DNA of 64,000 bases from Verrucomicrobium spinosum DSM 4136 = JCM 18804 (GCF_000172155.1 NZ_ABIZ01000001.1:2575105-2639104), one strand, 5' to 3'; numbered from the stretch's first letter, positions 54,541-63,864 are shown. The notes: generated from the letters alone by a model not told the origin. Made by a program: numbers and translations.

Positions 54541-56976
54541 ATGCCCGACCCCACTCCCAAAGCTGTTTACCGACACGTTCCCATCTCCGGGTTGTCGGGT
54601 GATGAATTGCTCGCTCTCAGCCAGCGCTCCAAGCTCTCGCTCTCCCGCGAGGACATGCTGGCCGTGCAGGCGATTTTCAAAGCGGAAAACCGCGAGCCCA
54701 CCGATGTCGAGCTGGAAGTCATCGCCCAGACCTGGAGCGAGCACTGCAAGCACCGCATCTTCGGCTCCCGCATTGAGCACACCGTTGATGGCCAGTCGGA
54801 AGTGGTGGACGGCCTCTTCAAGACCTACATCAAGCAAGTTACAGAGCGCATCATCGCCAAGAAGCCCGACTTCGTGCTTAGCGCCTTCACGGACAACGCG
54901 GGTTTTGTGAAGCTGGATGATGAGCTGGCCGTGTGCCTGAAGGTGGAGACGCACAACCACCCCAGCGCCATCGAGCCGTACGCCGGCGCCAACACGGGCC
55001 TGGGCGGCGTGATCCGCGATATCTTGGGAGCAGGGAAGGGGGCCAAGCCCGTCGCTTCGCTCGACGTGTTCTGCTTCGGTCCGCCGGACACCCAGCAGGA
55101 GGACATCCTGGCCAAGGACGTGATCCACCCCCTCGGCGTCATGCGTGGCGTGGTGCGCGGGGTGCGTGACTACGGCAACCGCATGGGCATCCCCACCACC
55201 AGCGGGGCCATCCAGTTCGACGACACTTACATTTACAATCCCCTGGTGTTTTGCGGCACCATGGGCGTGATCCCGATCAAGGACATCCAGAAGGAAGTGA
55301 AGCCCGGGCACGTGCTCATTGCCGCCGGCGGTCGCACGGGTCGCGACGGCTTGAAGGGGGCGACGTTCTCCAGCGTGTCCCTCACCACTGCCAGCCACGA
55401 GGAAGACCAAACGGCGGTGCAGATCGGCAACCCTATTGAAGAGAAGAAAGTCGCCGACTTCATTCTCGCTGCCCGTGCCAAGGGCCTGATCCAGTTCGTC
55501 ACCGATTGCGGTGCCGGCGGCTTCAGCAGCGCGGCAGGTGAGATGCTCAGCGAGACCGGCGGTGAAGTGTGGCTGGAAAATGCCCCGCTCAAGGCTCCCG
55601 ATCTCGAGAGCTGGCAGGTGTTTATCAGCGAGTCCCAGGAGCGCATGGTCATCGCGATCGAGGAGCAAGATCTCCCAGAGATGCAGAAGCTTGCCGATAT
55701 CTACGAAACGGAACTCTGCGTGCTGGCCAAGGCCGATGGCACCGGCATTCTCAAGGTGAAGCACCATGGCGAAATGGTGTGCGAGCTCGACTGCCGCAAG
55801 CTGCACGAAGCACCCCGCCGCCACTTCAAGACCGAGTGGCAAAATGTGGATGCCGATGAAGAAGGTTGCTACATCTCCTTTGAAGAGCCGGAGGCAGGCA
55901 ATGAGATGCTCAAGGCCGTGCTTTCGGACTTCGCCATCGTCTCCCGTGAACCTATCATCCGCGAGTATGACCACGAGGTGCAGGGGAATACTTTCCTGAA
56001 ACCTCTGGCCGGTGCCAGCGGTGACGCCCCGCAGGACGGCTCCGTCATCCGCGTGGATGGCAGCAACCAACTCGTGGCCCTGGGCCTCTCGCTCCTCCCT
56101 GAACTGGGCAAGACCCACCCGCACCTCATGGGCCGCGCCTGTGTGGACGAGTGCATCCGCCAGCTTGTGGCCATGGGGGCCAACCCGGAACGCATTGCCA
56201 TTCTGGACAACTTCTGCCTAGGCAACCCCGACGACGCCTATGAACTGGGCGCACTCGTGGAAACGACCAAGGGCATGGCCCAGTCCGCCGAGATCTACGG
56301 TGCCCCGTTTGTCTCCGGGAAGGACTCTTTCTACAACTACTTCAAGACCGACGAAGGTCCGATTTCCATCCCGTGCACCCTGCTCGTCAGCGGCTTCGGC
56401 GTGGTGGAGGAGGCCTCGCACGTCGTCGGCTCCAGCCTGCGCAAGGTGGGCAGCAAGCTCTTCCTGCTCGGTCAGCTGGCCAGCGGTCTCGCTGGCAGTG
56501 TCTTCGCCCGCATGGTTATGCAGGGCTCCGAAGATCCTGAAGAAGACGGACTTGTCTTCCCGAATGCGCCGGAGTTCGATGAGCAGACTTCTTTCGCCTC
56601 CTACAAGCAGTACAACGAACTGGTGAAGAAGGGCGCAGTGCTCTCCGCTCACGACATCAGCGAAGGCGGCCTGGCCGTGACGCTGGCAGAGATGGCCTTC
56701 TCCGGCAAGGCCGGCATCAAGGTCAATCTGGGCGACATTCCCACCACGGTGGAGCTCCAGCCTGCCGAGTACCTCTTCGGCGAAACGCCGGGCTGCATCG
56801 TCTTCGAGGTGGCTCCCGAGCACGCCGCTCTGGCCGAGTCTCTCGGCTTCACCGCCATCGGTGAAACCACCGCTGACGGCCAGCTCGTCATCATCGACGA
56901 CGAAAACACCTTCATCAACGCCTCCATTTCCGAACTCAAACCGCTATGGCAAAACGGCCTCACGCCCTACTACTGA
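54541..56976 (+). CDS. purL: Phosphoribosylformylglycinamidine synthase, synthetase subunit PurL
   Basis: 811 residues, small-form PurL. Makes FGAM from FGAR using ammonia channelled from PurQ. Signature AQTWSEHCKHRIF near 66, VETHNHPSAIEPYAGANTGL, GGVIRDILGAGKGAKPVA, IAAGGRTGRDGLKGATFSS, FVTDCGAGGFSSAAGEM, and second-half repeats ACVDECIRQLVAMGANPERI and SAHDISEGGLAVTLAEM. Two AIR-synthase-type N and C domain pairs. It overlaps purQ by 31 bp, so translation is probably coupled. Confidence 0.96.
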   Translation: MPDPTPKAVYRHVPISGLSGDELLALSQRSKLSLSREDMLAVQAIFKAENREPTDVELEVIAQTWSEHCKHRIFGSRIEHTVDGQSEVVDGLFKTYIKQVTERIIAKKPDFVLSAFTDNAGFVKLDDELAVCLKVETHNHPSAIEPYAGANTGLGGVIRDILGAGKGAKPVASLDVFCFGPPDTQQEDILAKDVIHPLGVMRGVVRGVRDYGNRMGIPTTSGAIQFDDTYIYNPLVFCGTMGVIPIKDIQKEVKPGHVLIAAGGRTGRDGLKGATFSSVSLTTASHEEDQTAVQIGNPIEEKKVADFILAARAKGLIQFVTDCGAGGFSSAAGEMLSETGGEVWLENAPLKAPDLESWQVFISESQERMVIAIEEQDLPEMQKLADIYETELCVLAKADGTGILKVKHHGEMVCELDCRKLHEAPRRHFKTEWQNVDADEEGCYISFEEPEAGNEMLKAVLSDFAIVSREPIIREYDHEVQGNTFLKPLAGASGDAPQDGSVIRVDGSNQLVALGLSLLPELGKTHPHLMGRACVDECIRQLVAMGANPERIAILDNFCLGNPDDAYELGALVETTKGMAQSAEIYGAPFVSGKDSFYNYFKTDEGPISIPCTLLVSGFGVVEEASHVVGSSLRKVGSKLFLLGQLASGLAGSVFARMVMQGSEDPEEDGLVFPNAPEFDEQTSFASYKQYNELVKKGAVLSAHDISEGGLAVTLAEMAFSGKAGIKVNLGDIPTTVELQPAEYLFGETPGCIVFEVAPEHAALAESLGFTAIGETTADGQLVIIDDENTFINASISELKPLWQNGLTPYY

Positions 56977-57656
56977 AATACCCCGGCACGAACTGTGACG
57001 CCGAGACCTCCCGCGCCCTTGAGGCGGTGGGTTTTGAGACCCAGGTGCTGCCCATCGCCCTCCTCGAACCCCATGCGCTGGACAATACCCAGCTTGTGGT
57101 GTTCTCCGGTGGCTTCAGCTACGGGGACTACGTGATGTCCGGCCGCTTTGCCAAGTTGAACACACTGGCCAAGGTGGGAGACGGACTGCAGCAGTTCGTG
57201 TCCCGTGGCGGCCACGTGCTGGGCATCTGCAACGGCTTCCAGATCCTCACGCAGCTTCACCTCCTTCCGGAAGGCAGTCTCATTCACAACACCAGCGGCC
57301 GCTTCATCTGCCGCTGGGCGGGCCTGAAGAAGAACGCCTCCAGCCCCTATCTCCAGGGTCTGCCGGATGAGTTCGAGCTTCCCGTGGCTCACGCGGAAGG
57401 TCGCTTCGTCGGCATCGATGACGCCGCCGGCCAGTACGTGCAGAACGGCCGCGCCGCCCTGCTCTACACCAGCGACGTGAACGGCAGCAGCCAGCAGATC
57501 GCCGGTCTTCAGGATGAAACTGGGCGAGTGTTTGGTTTGATGCCGCACCCCGAGCGTTTCCTGTTCAAGAAACATCACTACGATCCAGACTGGAACGGCG
57601 ATGCCGACCACGGCTGGGGGTACTACATGTTCAAGAGCGTCCGCGAGGCGGTGTAG
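56946..57656 (+). CDS. purQ: Phosphoribosylformylglycinamidine synthase, glutaminase subunit PurQ
   Basis: 236 residues. Class I glutamine amidotransferase giving ammonia to PurL. KYPGTNCDAETSRALEAVG, VVFSGGFSYGDYV, nucleophile Cys in GHVLGICNGFQILTQ, and the His-Glu pair in LMPHPERF. Its start lies inside the end of purL. A strong terminator follows at 57714. Last gene of the purine cluster. Confidence 0.96.
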   Translation: MAKRPHALLLKYPGTNCDAETSRALEAVGFETQVLPIALLEPHALDNTQLVVFSGGFSYGDYVMSGRFAKLNTLAKVGDGLQQFVSRGGHVLGICNGFQILTQLHLLPEGSLIHNTSGRFICRWAGLKKNASSPYLQGLPDEFELPVAHAEGRFVGIDDAAGQYVQNGRAALLYTSDVNGSSQQIAGLQDETGRVFGLMPHPERFLFKKHHYDPDWNGDADHGWGYYMFKSVREAV

Positions 57657-57713
57657 GGATTGCTGATTTTTGAATTTGGAATTGTGATTTTGGATCGGGA
57701 TGACTGATCCGGG

Positions 57714-57749
57714 AGCGCGGGCCGCAGAGATGCGGTCCGCGCTTTTTTT
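57714..57749 (+). terminator. Rho-independent terminator of the purine cluster
   Basis: AGCGCGGGCCGC, short loop, GCGGTCCGCGCT (one G-T) and then seven T. Confidence 0.9.
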
Positions 57750-58417
57750 GGGAGGGCTGTCGGCGGAGGGCGGAACAGGGCAACTTTGTTCGTTGCCCGC
57801 GGTATTGTGAGCGCGCTATCATTCGGTGGTTCCGATTCACTCGCCAATTGGTCGTGCTATCTGTATTGTCCGTGGGAGAGGACCGTTCTTAACCGTTGGG
57901 AGGGGGAGTTGTTGGATTTCTGGACGGATAGTGACCTCAAGGAGGAGGGGGTGAAGATGCTCCCGAAAGAGCTTTAGATAGATGAAATAACTTATAGTTG
58001 AGGTTTTGAGTTTGAAGCGGTGCCCCCCCGGTGTCTTCCTGTGAAGAGGATTGGGAGGGGGGACGATGTGCTCCTGAGTTCAAGATGGTTGTCTTGCCTG
58101 CAGGCGATTGATCGGGGTGTCTGATTGCCACATAGCTGGCGAAAGCGGCGTCGAGCCGCACGCACTCCAAGACGCTGCCGCGTCTTGCCATGTGCCATGG
58201 CAAGCTGTACATCTACTCTTGATGTGTGCTTTGGCTCTACTCTCAACCGCGCGAAGCGTCTTGGAGTACGGTGGCTTGACACCGTTTTCGCCTGCTCATT
58301 CGGCTTGTTCCTCACCTTAGCCCTTCCGCCAGATGGTAGGATGAAACATCCAACTCGCGGCACTCAGTCTTGCCAACTTCCAGCGTCGGTGAGAAGCTTT
58401 CGCCAGTTCCACCCAGC
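57750..58417. other. Gene-free region with a paired REP-like element
   Basis: A 63-residue open frame at 57786-57977 has no recognisable feature and is not called. The second half holds the inverted pair of GGAGT-hairpin elements at 58139-58292. Confidence 0.5.
58139..58292. repeat. BIME-like pair of inverted hairpin elements
   Basis: 58139-58177 is the minus-strand form with the GCGGC/GCCGC stem; 58249-58292 is the plus-strand form, identical over 44 bp to 296-339, with the CGGTG/CACCG stem. About 70 bp apart and convergent in layout, as in bacterial interspersed mosaic elements. Confidence 0.75.
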
Positions 58418-59017
58418 ATGTACCTCATTCGAACCAAGGCGCCACCCGGCGGGTTATACATGAAGACCTCGGTTGGCCTGGTGATGATTGCGTTTGCCAC
58501 GGAGGAGCTTGCTTTTCGCTGCCTGAAGGCGATGCAGATGGACACGGACTACGTGACAATGTCCCCGGAGGAGGTGCTCCAATCCAAGTCGGACGACATG
58601 AACGATGGACAGAAAATTTTGCTGTTCCCATCTGTGGAGGTGGTTCGAGACTATTTGCGAGATCGGAGTGGATTCCCGTACCGGGATTTTGTCATGACTT
58701 GGCAACGGCCCATGCCTCCCTGTCCGGAGAAGATCGAGGGGGCCACCGTGGTGCTGGCGGCCTCGATCAAAAACTCAAAAGATCCATGCTTTGCATTTTC
58801 ACGGCTGACCGAAGGGAGAGCCGTGACTGCGAGATTTCGAGGACTTGCCATTGCCCGTTTTGACCTTTGTTCAACGGAAGAGGGGGTGCTTCTATTCGCT
58901 CGTGACGCAGGATGGAATGTCGTGAATCGATGGAGTCTCTTGGCGATTGATGATGCAATGACTGAGGGGGCTCGATCCTTCGGCGTGGATCTGTCGGACT
59001 GGCGTCCGGTCGCGTAA
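58418..59017 (+). CDS. Unknown protein (199 residues)
   Basis: From ATG 58418 (MYLIRTKAPPGGLYMKTSVG); ATG 58460 is an alternative. No signal peptide, at most one weak hydrophobic stretch (SVGLVMIAFATEELAF). Features include EEVLQSKSDDMNDGQKILLF, FVMTWQRPMPPCPEKI, RAVTARFRGLAIARFDLC and a C-terminal DLSDWRPVA. Moderately GC-rich codons support coding. Not recognised as any family; no operon partner. Confidence 0.55.
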   Translation: MYLIRTKAPPGGLYMKTSVGLVMIAFATEELAFRCLKAMQMDTDYVTMSPEEVLQSKSDDMNDGQKILLFPSVEVVRDYLRDRSGFPYRDFVMTWQRPMPPCPEKIEGATVVLAASIKNSKDPCFAFSRLTEGRAVTARFRGLAIARFDLCSTEEGVLLFARDAGWNVVNRWSLLAIDDAMTEGARSFGVDLSDWRPVA

Positions 59018-59095
59018 GTTTTCCGGGATGGATTTGTTCAAAGCGTGTCGATTGATGATCGCCGCCTCCTTGTGGAGGGTGAACTCAGGTGTCAG

Positions 59096-59278
59096 GCAAA
59101 GTAGTCACTGTCCCGCATGCGGGACTGTTCATTTGAGGTGCGCAAGTCAGTAGCCGCCAAGCTAAAGCATGACACTACATTTTGCTCTCTCAGTCGCCTA
59201 AGCAGGAGGGGCGAGGGATTTTCCTGTCCTGGATGCAGGTTTATTGCCAATGCGCCGCCTCTCCCTCCTCACGGGTCC
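59096..59278 (+). repeat. Dispersed repeat with GTCCCGCATGCGGGAC palindrome, copy 2
   Basis: Partner of 49336-49453 with a perfect 16-bp palindrome (59110-59125) and about 60 additional bases. Its right end overlaps the last two codons and stop of the membrane-protein gene at 59269. Confidence 0.75.
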
Positions 59279-59688
59279 ACCTGTAGCGGCACCATCACGG
59301 TCCCTTTACTGACCAGCGGCATCGCAATCGCCAGCAGCATCAGCACCAGATACATCAGCGACAACGCGGGACCGATGAAACAAAGGAAGGCGTGCACGAG
59401 GCGATCCGACCCATGTCCGGAGTCGGGGTCTCGCAGAGACTGAATGCCCAGCACGGCCATGACCATGGCAAAAGCTGTTGCACAGATCGCTGGTGCATAT
59501 GAGCCAGACTGATTTGACACCAAAATCTGCGTGAGCGCGGGCATGGGGCGACCACCGTGATAGGCAACAAACCCTTGAGATGCCACCCGGGCAATACCGC
59601 CAGCCAGCAGGGCGGTTAGGGGCAGGCTCACAGCGCTGAGCAATATCATGGCGCTGAAGATCAAATGGCGGACGCGAGGATTTTTCAT
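59269..59688 (-). CDS. Small three-helix membrane protein, unknown
   Basis: 139 residues. Hydrophobic segments at about 8-30 (HLIFSAMILLSAVSLPLTAL), 64-83 (APAICATAFAMVMAVLGIQS) and 97-125 (HAFLCFIGPALSLMYLVLML). Short loops between, one with PDSGHGSDRL. No family assigned. The C-terminal residues QVDP and the stop lie within the end of a dispersed repeat, so the tail may not be original. No partner on the same strand. Confidence 0.55.
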   Translation of the reverse strand: MKNPRVRHLIFSAMILLSAVSLPLTALLAGGIARVASQGFVAYHGGRPMPALTQILVSNQSGSYAPAICATAFAMVMAVLGIQSLRDPDSGHGSDRLVHAFLCFIGPALSLMYLVLMLLAIAMPLVSKGTVMVPLQVDP

Positions 59689-60160
59689 GTCATCGCCATC
59701 CTCACCAAGGTCCTCCAGTCGGGCAAGTCCTATCGAGCGGCCTGCACCAGGCGGAGTTGGGGCCTGGGGGCGGCGTGAGCCACGGTTTCTCTTAAGAAGG
59801 CATTCTCACCCAGATGGCAGTGGGACGCATGCGTTCCACGGTCTTGACAATCAAAAAATCAACGGCTACTGTTTCTAACGAGACTGACTCCACGTCCTCC
59901 GGGCGTTCTCCATCAAATCACCACTGAACGACAGGCGACATCCAGCGCCACCTGAGAACAACCCGTTTTTCATCACACTGGTCACCGCGTAGGATCTCAC
60001 CACGGTAGCTGGGCGCGGTAGAGATGGGAGTCTTCACGCACCGGGATTCATTCCATGGTGGTGTGGGCTCTCTTTCGCCGTTCTTCTGGCCGTGGTCCCT
60101 GCTGCGGGGGCCTTGCACCAAGCTGGGGTACCCTGTGTTCCGGCTCGCACCGCCTGAGTC
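59689..60160. other. Divergent intergenic region
   Basis: No supported gene or named repeat. Promoters for the small membrane protein (minus) and the large membrane protein (plus) should be here; none is clear. Confidence 0.45.
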
Positions 60161-63100
60161 ATGCCTCAAGAATCCAACCGCCTCTGGCTGCTCGGCACCC
60201 AGATTTTTGCCATCATTGCTGTGTTGCTGGGAGTGGTGGGTCAGGAGACCCGGCTCCGCAGTTCCCGCCCGCCTTCCTCCAATGTCGTGGCAGAGTCTGC
60301 GGGCACGGCCGGGGATGGATCGATTTCCAAACGGCTTTGGGAGGATCCTTTGGAAGGGCTTTCCGAAGAAGAATCCGTGAAATCGGATCCTCCCAAAGCC
60401 GATGAACCCGCTGCTCCTGCCAGGACCGATGTACCGAATGCACCGGGCGTTTCCGCCAGAGAAGCGCCCGCTCCCTTGCACGAGGACTCACAGGCCAAGA
60501 CCGTTTCCCGCGACGAGTCCGGGCAGAGGATGAGCACGCTCATCCTCACAGTGGCAATCGACGGCGATCTCTCTCCGGAAGCCAAGGAGGTGCGCCTGCG
60601 CAGCCGCTATGCCATCTCCTCGGCTCTCTCGGCAGCCGGTTACTGGTCCAAAACCCAGAGAATGCAGAACTTCATGCTGGTGTCGGCGGAGCATGGTCGA
60701 GACCCGGGCGGCACTCCCAAACCCGCTCAAGGAGAAGTCATCGGCCGGTCGGAACGGTTCGAGTTTCTCGGCACGGGGAGTCCGCGTGGGGACGTGGTAA
60801 CCCGTCGTGGAGACCGGACCACCAAGTCCGCCTGTGTTGTCTGGCTCGATAAATCCAAGATCGCTGCCGACAAGGTGAAGCCCTCTCGGATCAAGGATTC
60901 CCTGGAAGCCGCTTTCTACAGCAAAGGCCACGTTCACTCGGACCAGCCTGGAGCGCTGAGACGGGTCTTTTTCCATTTGGGGGACAGCGATGACTACGTC
61001 GATTTTGCTTACAGCCCGACTTCGGAATGGCGGTCAAGACCCGCCGAGGCAGCCGCGTTCGAGACCCATTTCCTGCGCGCCACCATTCCCGATGAGGCCG
61101 CCCGGCAGTTTGCGCGCCGGCTCTACGGCAGCACAGAGGATCCGGGCTACTGGTTGAGACTCTGGCGGCCCACCCTGAGTGATGCGGATACCGCCAAGGC
61201 GACCGTGAACGAGCTCTGCCTGCGGGTTCCGCGACTCAATGCAGAGCGTCGGGAGGGCGAGCCTCGCCCACGTGTGGTGATTCTCATCGAGTCCGACACG
61301 CTCTACAGCCGTGCGATCACTGAGGAGTTGCAGAAGCTCTTTGCGCTCAAGAAAGTGGATCTGGAGTGCCGCACCTACCTGCGCGGGCTGGATGGCAGCC
61401 AGGCGGACCAGAGACGCAATGCCGATCAAGGGGGTGCCGCAAGCAGCGGAGGTCCTCGGTATGAGGCGCCCACCTTTGCCATCAGCGAGCCCTCCCAAGG
61501 CACTTCTCAGCTGGACTACTTGCGGCTCATGGCCCAGCATCTGGCCCGGGAGGAGTCGGAGCCCGGGAAGCCGAAGATCGCTGCGGTGGGTGTGTTGGGA
61601 AGTGATCGCTGGGACAAGATGCTCGTTCTTCAGGCAGTGCGGCCAGAGCTGCCATCGGCCGTGTTCTTTACCACCGATCTGGACAGCCTCTACTTCCAGA
61701 GAGACTTCCAGAACTTCACTCGAAATCTCGTCGTGGCCAGTGCCGCAGGCCTCGTGCCCCGGGTGCCAGCGGGGATGCCGGAGATTACCTGGCGCCTCCC
61801 CCCCTTGCGGGACTGCTACCAGACGATCCTGGTGGAGCAGACCTGGCACGCTCTGCGCGGGCCTCGCACAGAGCACCCGCTGGATACCGGTGATCGATCT
61901 GCCAGGGTGTATGAAATCGCTGCTGGCCAGGAGGTGGAGCAGCAGCCGTCGCCTGGAGACCTGCCGTTCATGCGCTGGCTCAATGATACCATGACGGCAT
62001 GGTCTAGGGAGCTTTATTTCCTCGCTACCTTTGTCGGGCTCGGCCTGCTGGGTTGCATCATGGTCGTAGAGCGGCAGCGACGCCGTCTCTTGGAAAGGGG
62101 CGAACCAGAAGAGGGGGTGCCCCCTGCGCCGACCCCGCGGAGGGGGAGAAGCGAGCGTGCCGGCACTGAAAAGGCGGGCCGGAAAGAGTGGTGTTTGAAG
62201 CTGGTGGATGAGTTGCTCAACAACACCCGCCTGCCCTCCCTGGCGAACGCCGTACTGGTCACGGTCAAGGTGTTAGGAGTTACGAGCCTGATGCTGCTCC
62301 TCGCCGCGTTCCTTTTTGACTGGAACCTCGGTCTGGAAGATGTGGCCTGGGCCTCCGGCACCAGCATCTGGCCCAGCATCCTCATTCGGCTGGTGGCTTT
62401 CATGTTGGCGGTCAGTTTGCTCAAGACGGCCTTGAGAGACCAGGAAACCCGTCGGCGGGAGCTCGATTCCGCCCTGGCCAAGCATTTGGAGAAAGCCTAC
62501 GACAAGGTGGATGTGCCCATAGCCATCAGTTGCTGGGAGCTGCTCCGCCAGTCCGTGGGGCTGCCTCCCTATCGGATAGGCACCCATTTACCCGATGGAG
62601 AGCCGCCGCGGCCCATGAAGAAGATCTTCCTGCTTGTGCGGTCCCAGCGCACCCGGCTCTGCCGTGTGGCCATCTTCGCGGTGGTGTATCTCTTTCTCTG
62701 TGGCTGGCTCTTTGTGCGCTGGCCCACGGTCGTCCCGGCCCGCGGCGACTTTGCCTTCGTGGTGGAGCGATTCATCCTTCTGCTTGGAGTCGCCATGTAC
62801 ATCGTGCATCTGGTGTTTTGCATCGATCTCCATCTCTCTGCGCTGCACCTCATCCGGGCGCTCAAAAAACTTGCGCGCCTTGATCGCAGTCCGGAATTTC
62901 CTCCCACCTTGAACTGGGCTTGCATTCTCGCCATCGTGGCAGATTTCACGTCCTCCGTGGGCCGTACGCTCCTCTATCCCCTGATGGTGCTGCTGCTCAT
63001 GATTGTCTCCCGCTTCCGCATTTTTGACAACTGGTCCATGCATCCCAGTCTCATGATCACGTTTGGTTTGGGGGCGGTATTGCTTCTCAGCATCTCGCTG

Positions 63101-63358
63101 GTACTCGTGTTTGCCGCGCGGGAACTGCGGCAGCTCTGTCTTTCTGTGGTGAAGGAGAAGCGCCAGCACTTTGCCCTACGTGATGCTGCTGCCGCCAAGT
63201 CGCACGAGGATGAGCTGGCTGAAATCGAAAAACTCAGTGCCGGAGCCTTTGCCCGGTGGTATGAACAGCCCGTTGTCGTCGCCCTCGTTTCCTTTATCGG
63301 GGTCTTCGGCAGTACGGCTGTCGCCGAGCCCCTGGTTCGTTTGCTTGTGGGAGGGTGA
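60161..63358 (+). CDS. Large polytopic membrane protein with possible periplasmic ligand-binding domain
   Basis: 1065 residues. Helix 1 at 8-27 (WLLGTQIFAIIAVLLGVVGQ), then a 590-residue soluble part. Its first 90 residues are low-complexity (Ala/Pro/Glu); 125-350 is unrecognised. Residues 370-530 recall type-1 periplasmic-binding or receptor-ligand folds: RVVILIESDTLYSRAITEEL, IAAVGVLGSDRWDKMLVLQA, PSAVFFTTDLDSLYFQRDF, NLVVASAAG. Helix 2 is at 617-637, followed by a basic loop (VERQRRRLLERG) and about seven more helices (692-719, 737-757, 834-854, 866-890, 934-950, 965-986, about 1042-1062). Positive loops suggest the soluble part faces the periplasm. Could be a ligand-sensing membrane protein or channel; function unknown and no operon partner. 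Confidence 0.75.
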   Translation: MPQESNRLWLLGTQIFAIIAVLLGVVGQETRLRSSRPPSSNVVAESAGTAGDGSISKRLWEDPLEGLSEEESVKSDPPKADEPAAPARTDVPNAPGVSAREAPAPLHEDSQAKTVSRDESGQRMSTLILTVAIDGDLSPEAKEVRLRSRYAISSALSAAGYWSKTQRMQNFMLVSAEHGRDPGGTPKPAQGEVIGRSERFEFLGTGSPRGDVVTRRGDRTTKSACVVWLDKSKIAADKVKPSRIKDSLEAAFYSKGHVHSDQPGALRRVFFHLGDSDDYVDFAYSPTSEWRSRPAEAAAFETHFLRATIPDEAARQFARRLYGSTEDPGYWLRLWRPTLSDADTAKATVNELCLRVPRLNAERREGEPRPRVVILIESDTLYSRAITEELQKLFALKKVDLECRTYLRGLDGSQADQRRNADQGGAASSGGPRYEAPTFAISEPSQGTSQLDYLRLMAQHLAREESEPGKPKIAAVGVLGSDRWDKMLVLQAVRPELPSAVFFTTDLDSLYFQRDFQNFTRNLVVASAAGLVPRVPAGMPEITWRLPPLRDCYQTILVEQTWHALRGPRTEHPLDTGDRSARVYEIAAGQEVEQQPSPGDLPFMRWLNDTMTAWSRELYFLATFVGLGLLGCIMVVERQRRRLLERGEPEEGVPPAPTPRRGRSERAGTEKAGRKEWCLKLVDELLNNTRLPSLANAVLVTVKVLGVTSLMLLLAAFLFDWNLGLEDVAWASGTSIWPSILIRLVAFMLAVSLLKTALRDQETRRRELDSALAKHLEKAYDKVDVPIAISCWELLRQSVGLPPYRIGTHLPDGEPPRPMKKIFLLVRSQRTRLCRVAIFAVVYLFLCGWLFVRWPTVVPARGDFAFVVERFILLLGVAMYIVHLVFCIDLHLSALHLIRALKKLARLDRSPEFPPTLNWACILAIVADFTSSVGRTLLYPLMVLLLMIVSRFRIFDNWSMHPSLMITFGLGAVLLLSISLVLVFAARELRQLCLSVVKEKRQHFALRDAAAAKSHEDELAEIEKLSAGAFARWYEQPVVVALVSFIGVFGSTAVAEPLVRLLVGG

Positions 63359-63362
63359 GCTG

Positions 63363-63468
63363 GTGCGTCAGTGCGTCAGTGCGTCAGTGCGTCAGTGCGT
63401 CAGTGCGTCAGTGCGTCAGTGCGTCAGTGCGTCAGTGCGTCAGTGCGTCAGTGCGTCAGTGCGTCAGT
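63363..63468 (+). repeat. 8-bp tandem repeat GTGCGTCA, 13.25 copies
   Basis: 106 bp of uninterrupted perfect GTGCGTCA units starting four bases after the stop of the large membrane protein. Shorter runs of the same unit occur at 14551-14576, 30441-30471, 33240-33262 (inverted), 33710-33741 and 41901-41916. Confidence 0.95.
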
Positions 63469-63560
63469 TGGGGTTCGAGGTAATTGTGAGGTCCGATTGC
63501 TTTTGTATGAGCTCTGTCTGCGACGTCTCGAGTCGATCCTGTCTGAGAACTGCCCCAGCC

Positions 63561-63616
63561 AACCAACACCTGGATGCGAAGCATCTTTGGGACTGCGGTG
63601 AGAATCACCGCTTTGG
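63561..63616 (+). repeat. Dispersed element: CACCTGGATGCGAAGCATC plus GCGGTGA hairpin
   Basis: Related to 9258-9304. Contains GATGC-GAA-GCATC and GCGGTGA-GAA-TCACCGC, both perfect. Confidence 0.75.
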
Positions 63617-63766
63617 GGAGATCTGTGTGAAGCTAACTACCCAGAACCTTGCCGGAGTCCATATTGTGCTCGTAGCGGGTATCGAGAGGTTAGAACCGCC
63701 ACCTTGGAGACTCCACCAGTTACTCGCTGCGAGACGGTCGTCTCCAGGTAATCTGGACGGTTTGTA

Positions 63767-63864
63767 GAACTCCGTTGGAGTTCCATCGCTTCACCGTTCA
63801 AACCCGGGGTGGCGACCGCTTCGCGGTCTGACCCCGGGCTGTTTTGTATCACGCCGTTGGCGTG
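63767..63864. repeat. Three adjacent perfect hairpins
   Basis: GAACTCC-GTT-GGAGTTC (63767-63783); CCCGGGGT...GACCGC-TTC-GCGGTC...ACCCCGGG (63803-63838); CACGCC-GTT-GGCGTG (63850-63864). Two share a GTT loop. No gene overlaps. Confidence 0.85.

Noticed and set aside
54520-56124. 534-codon minus-strand frame opposite purL
   Set aside because: It is the antisense shadow of a clearly conserved purL on the plus strand.
57786-57977. 63-codon frame after the purine terminator
   Set aside because: No domain, signal or supporting start site; too short to accept alone.
63363-63468. Possible coding frame through GTGCGTCA repeats (VRQCVSAS-type peptide)
   Set aside because: It is a pure 8-bp satellite, readable in all frames; no start context or domain.
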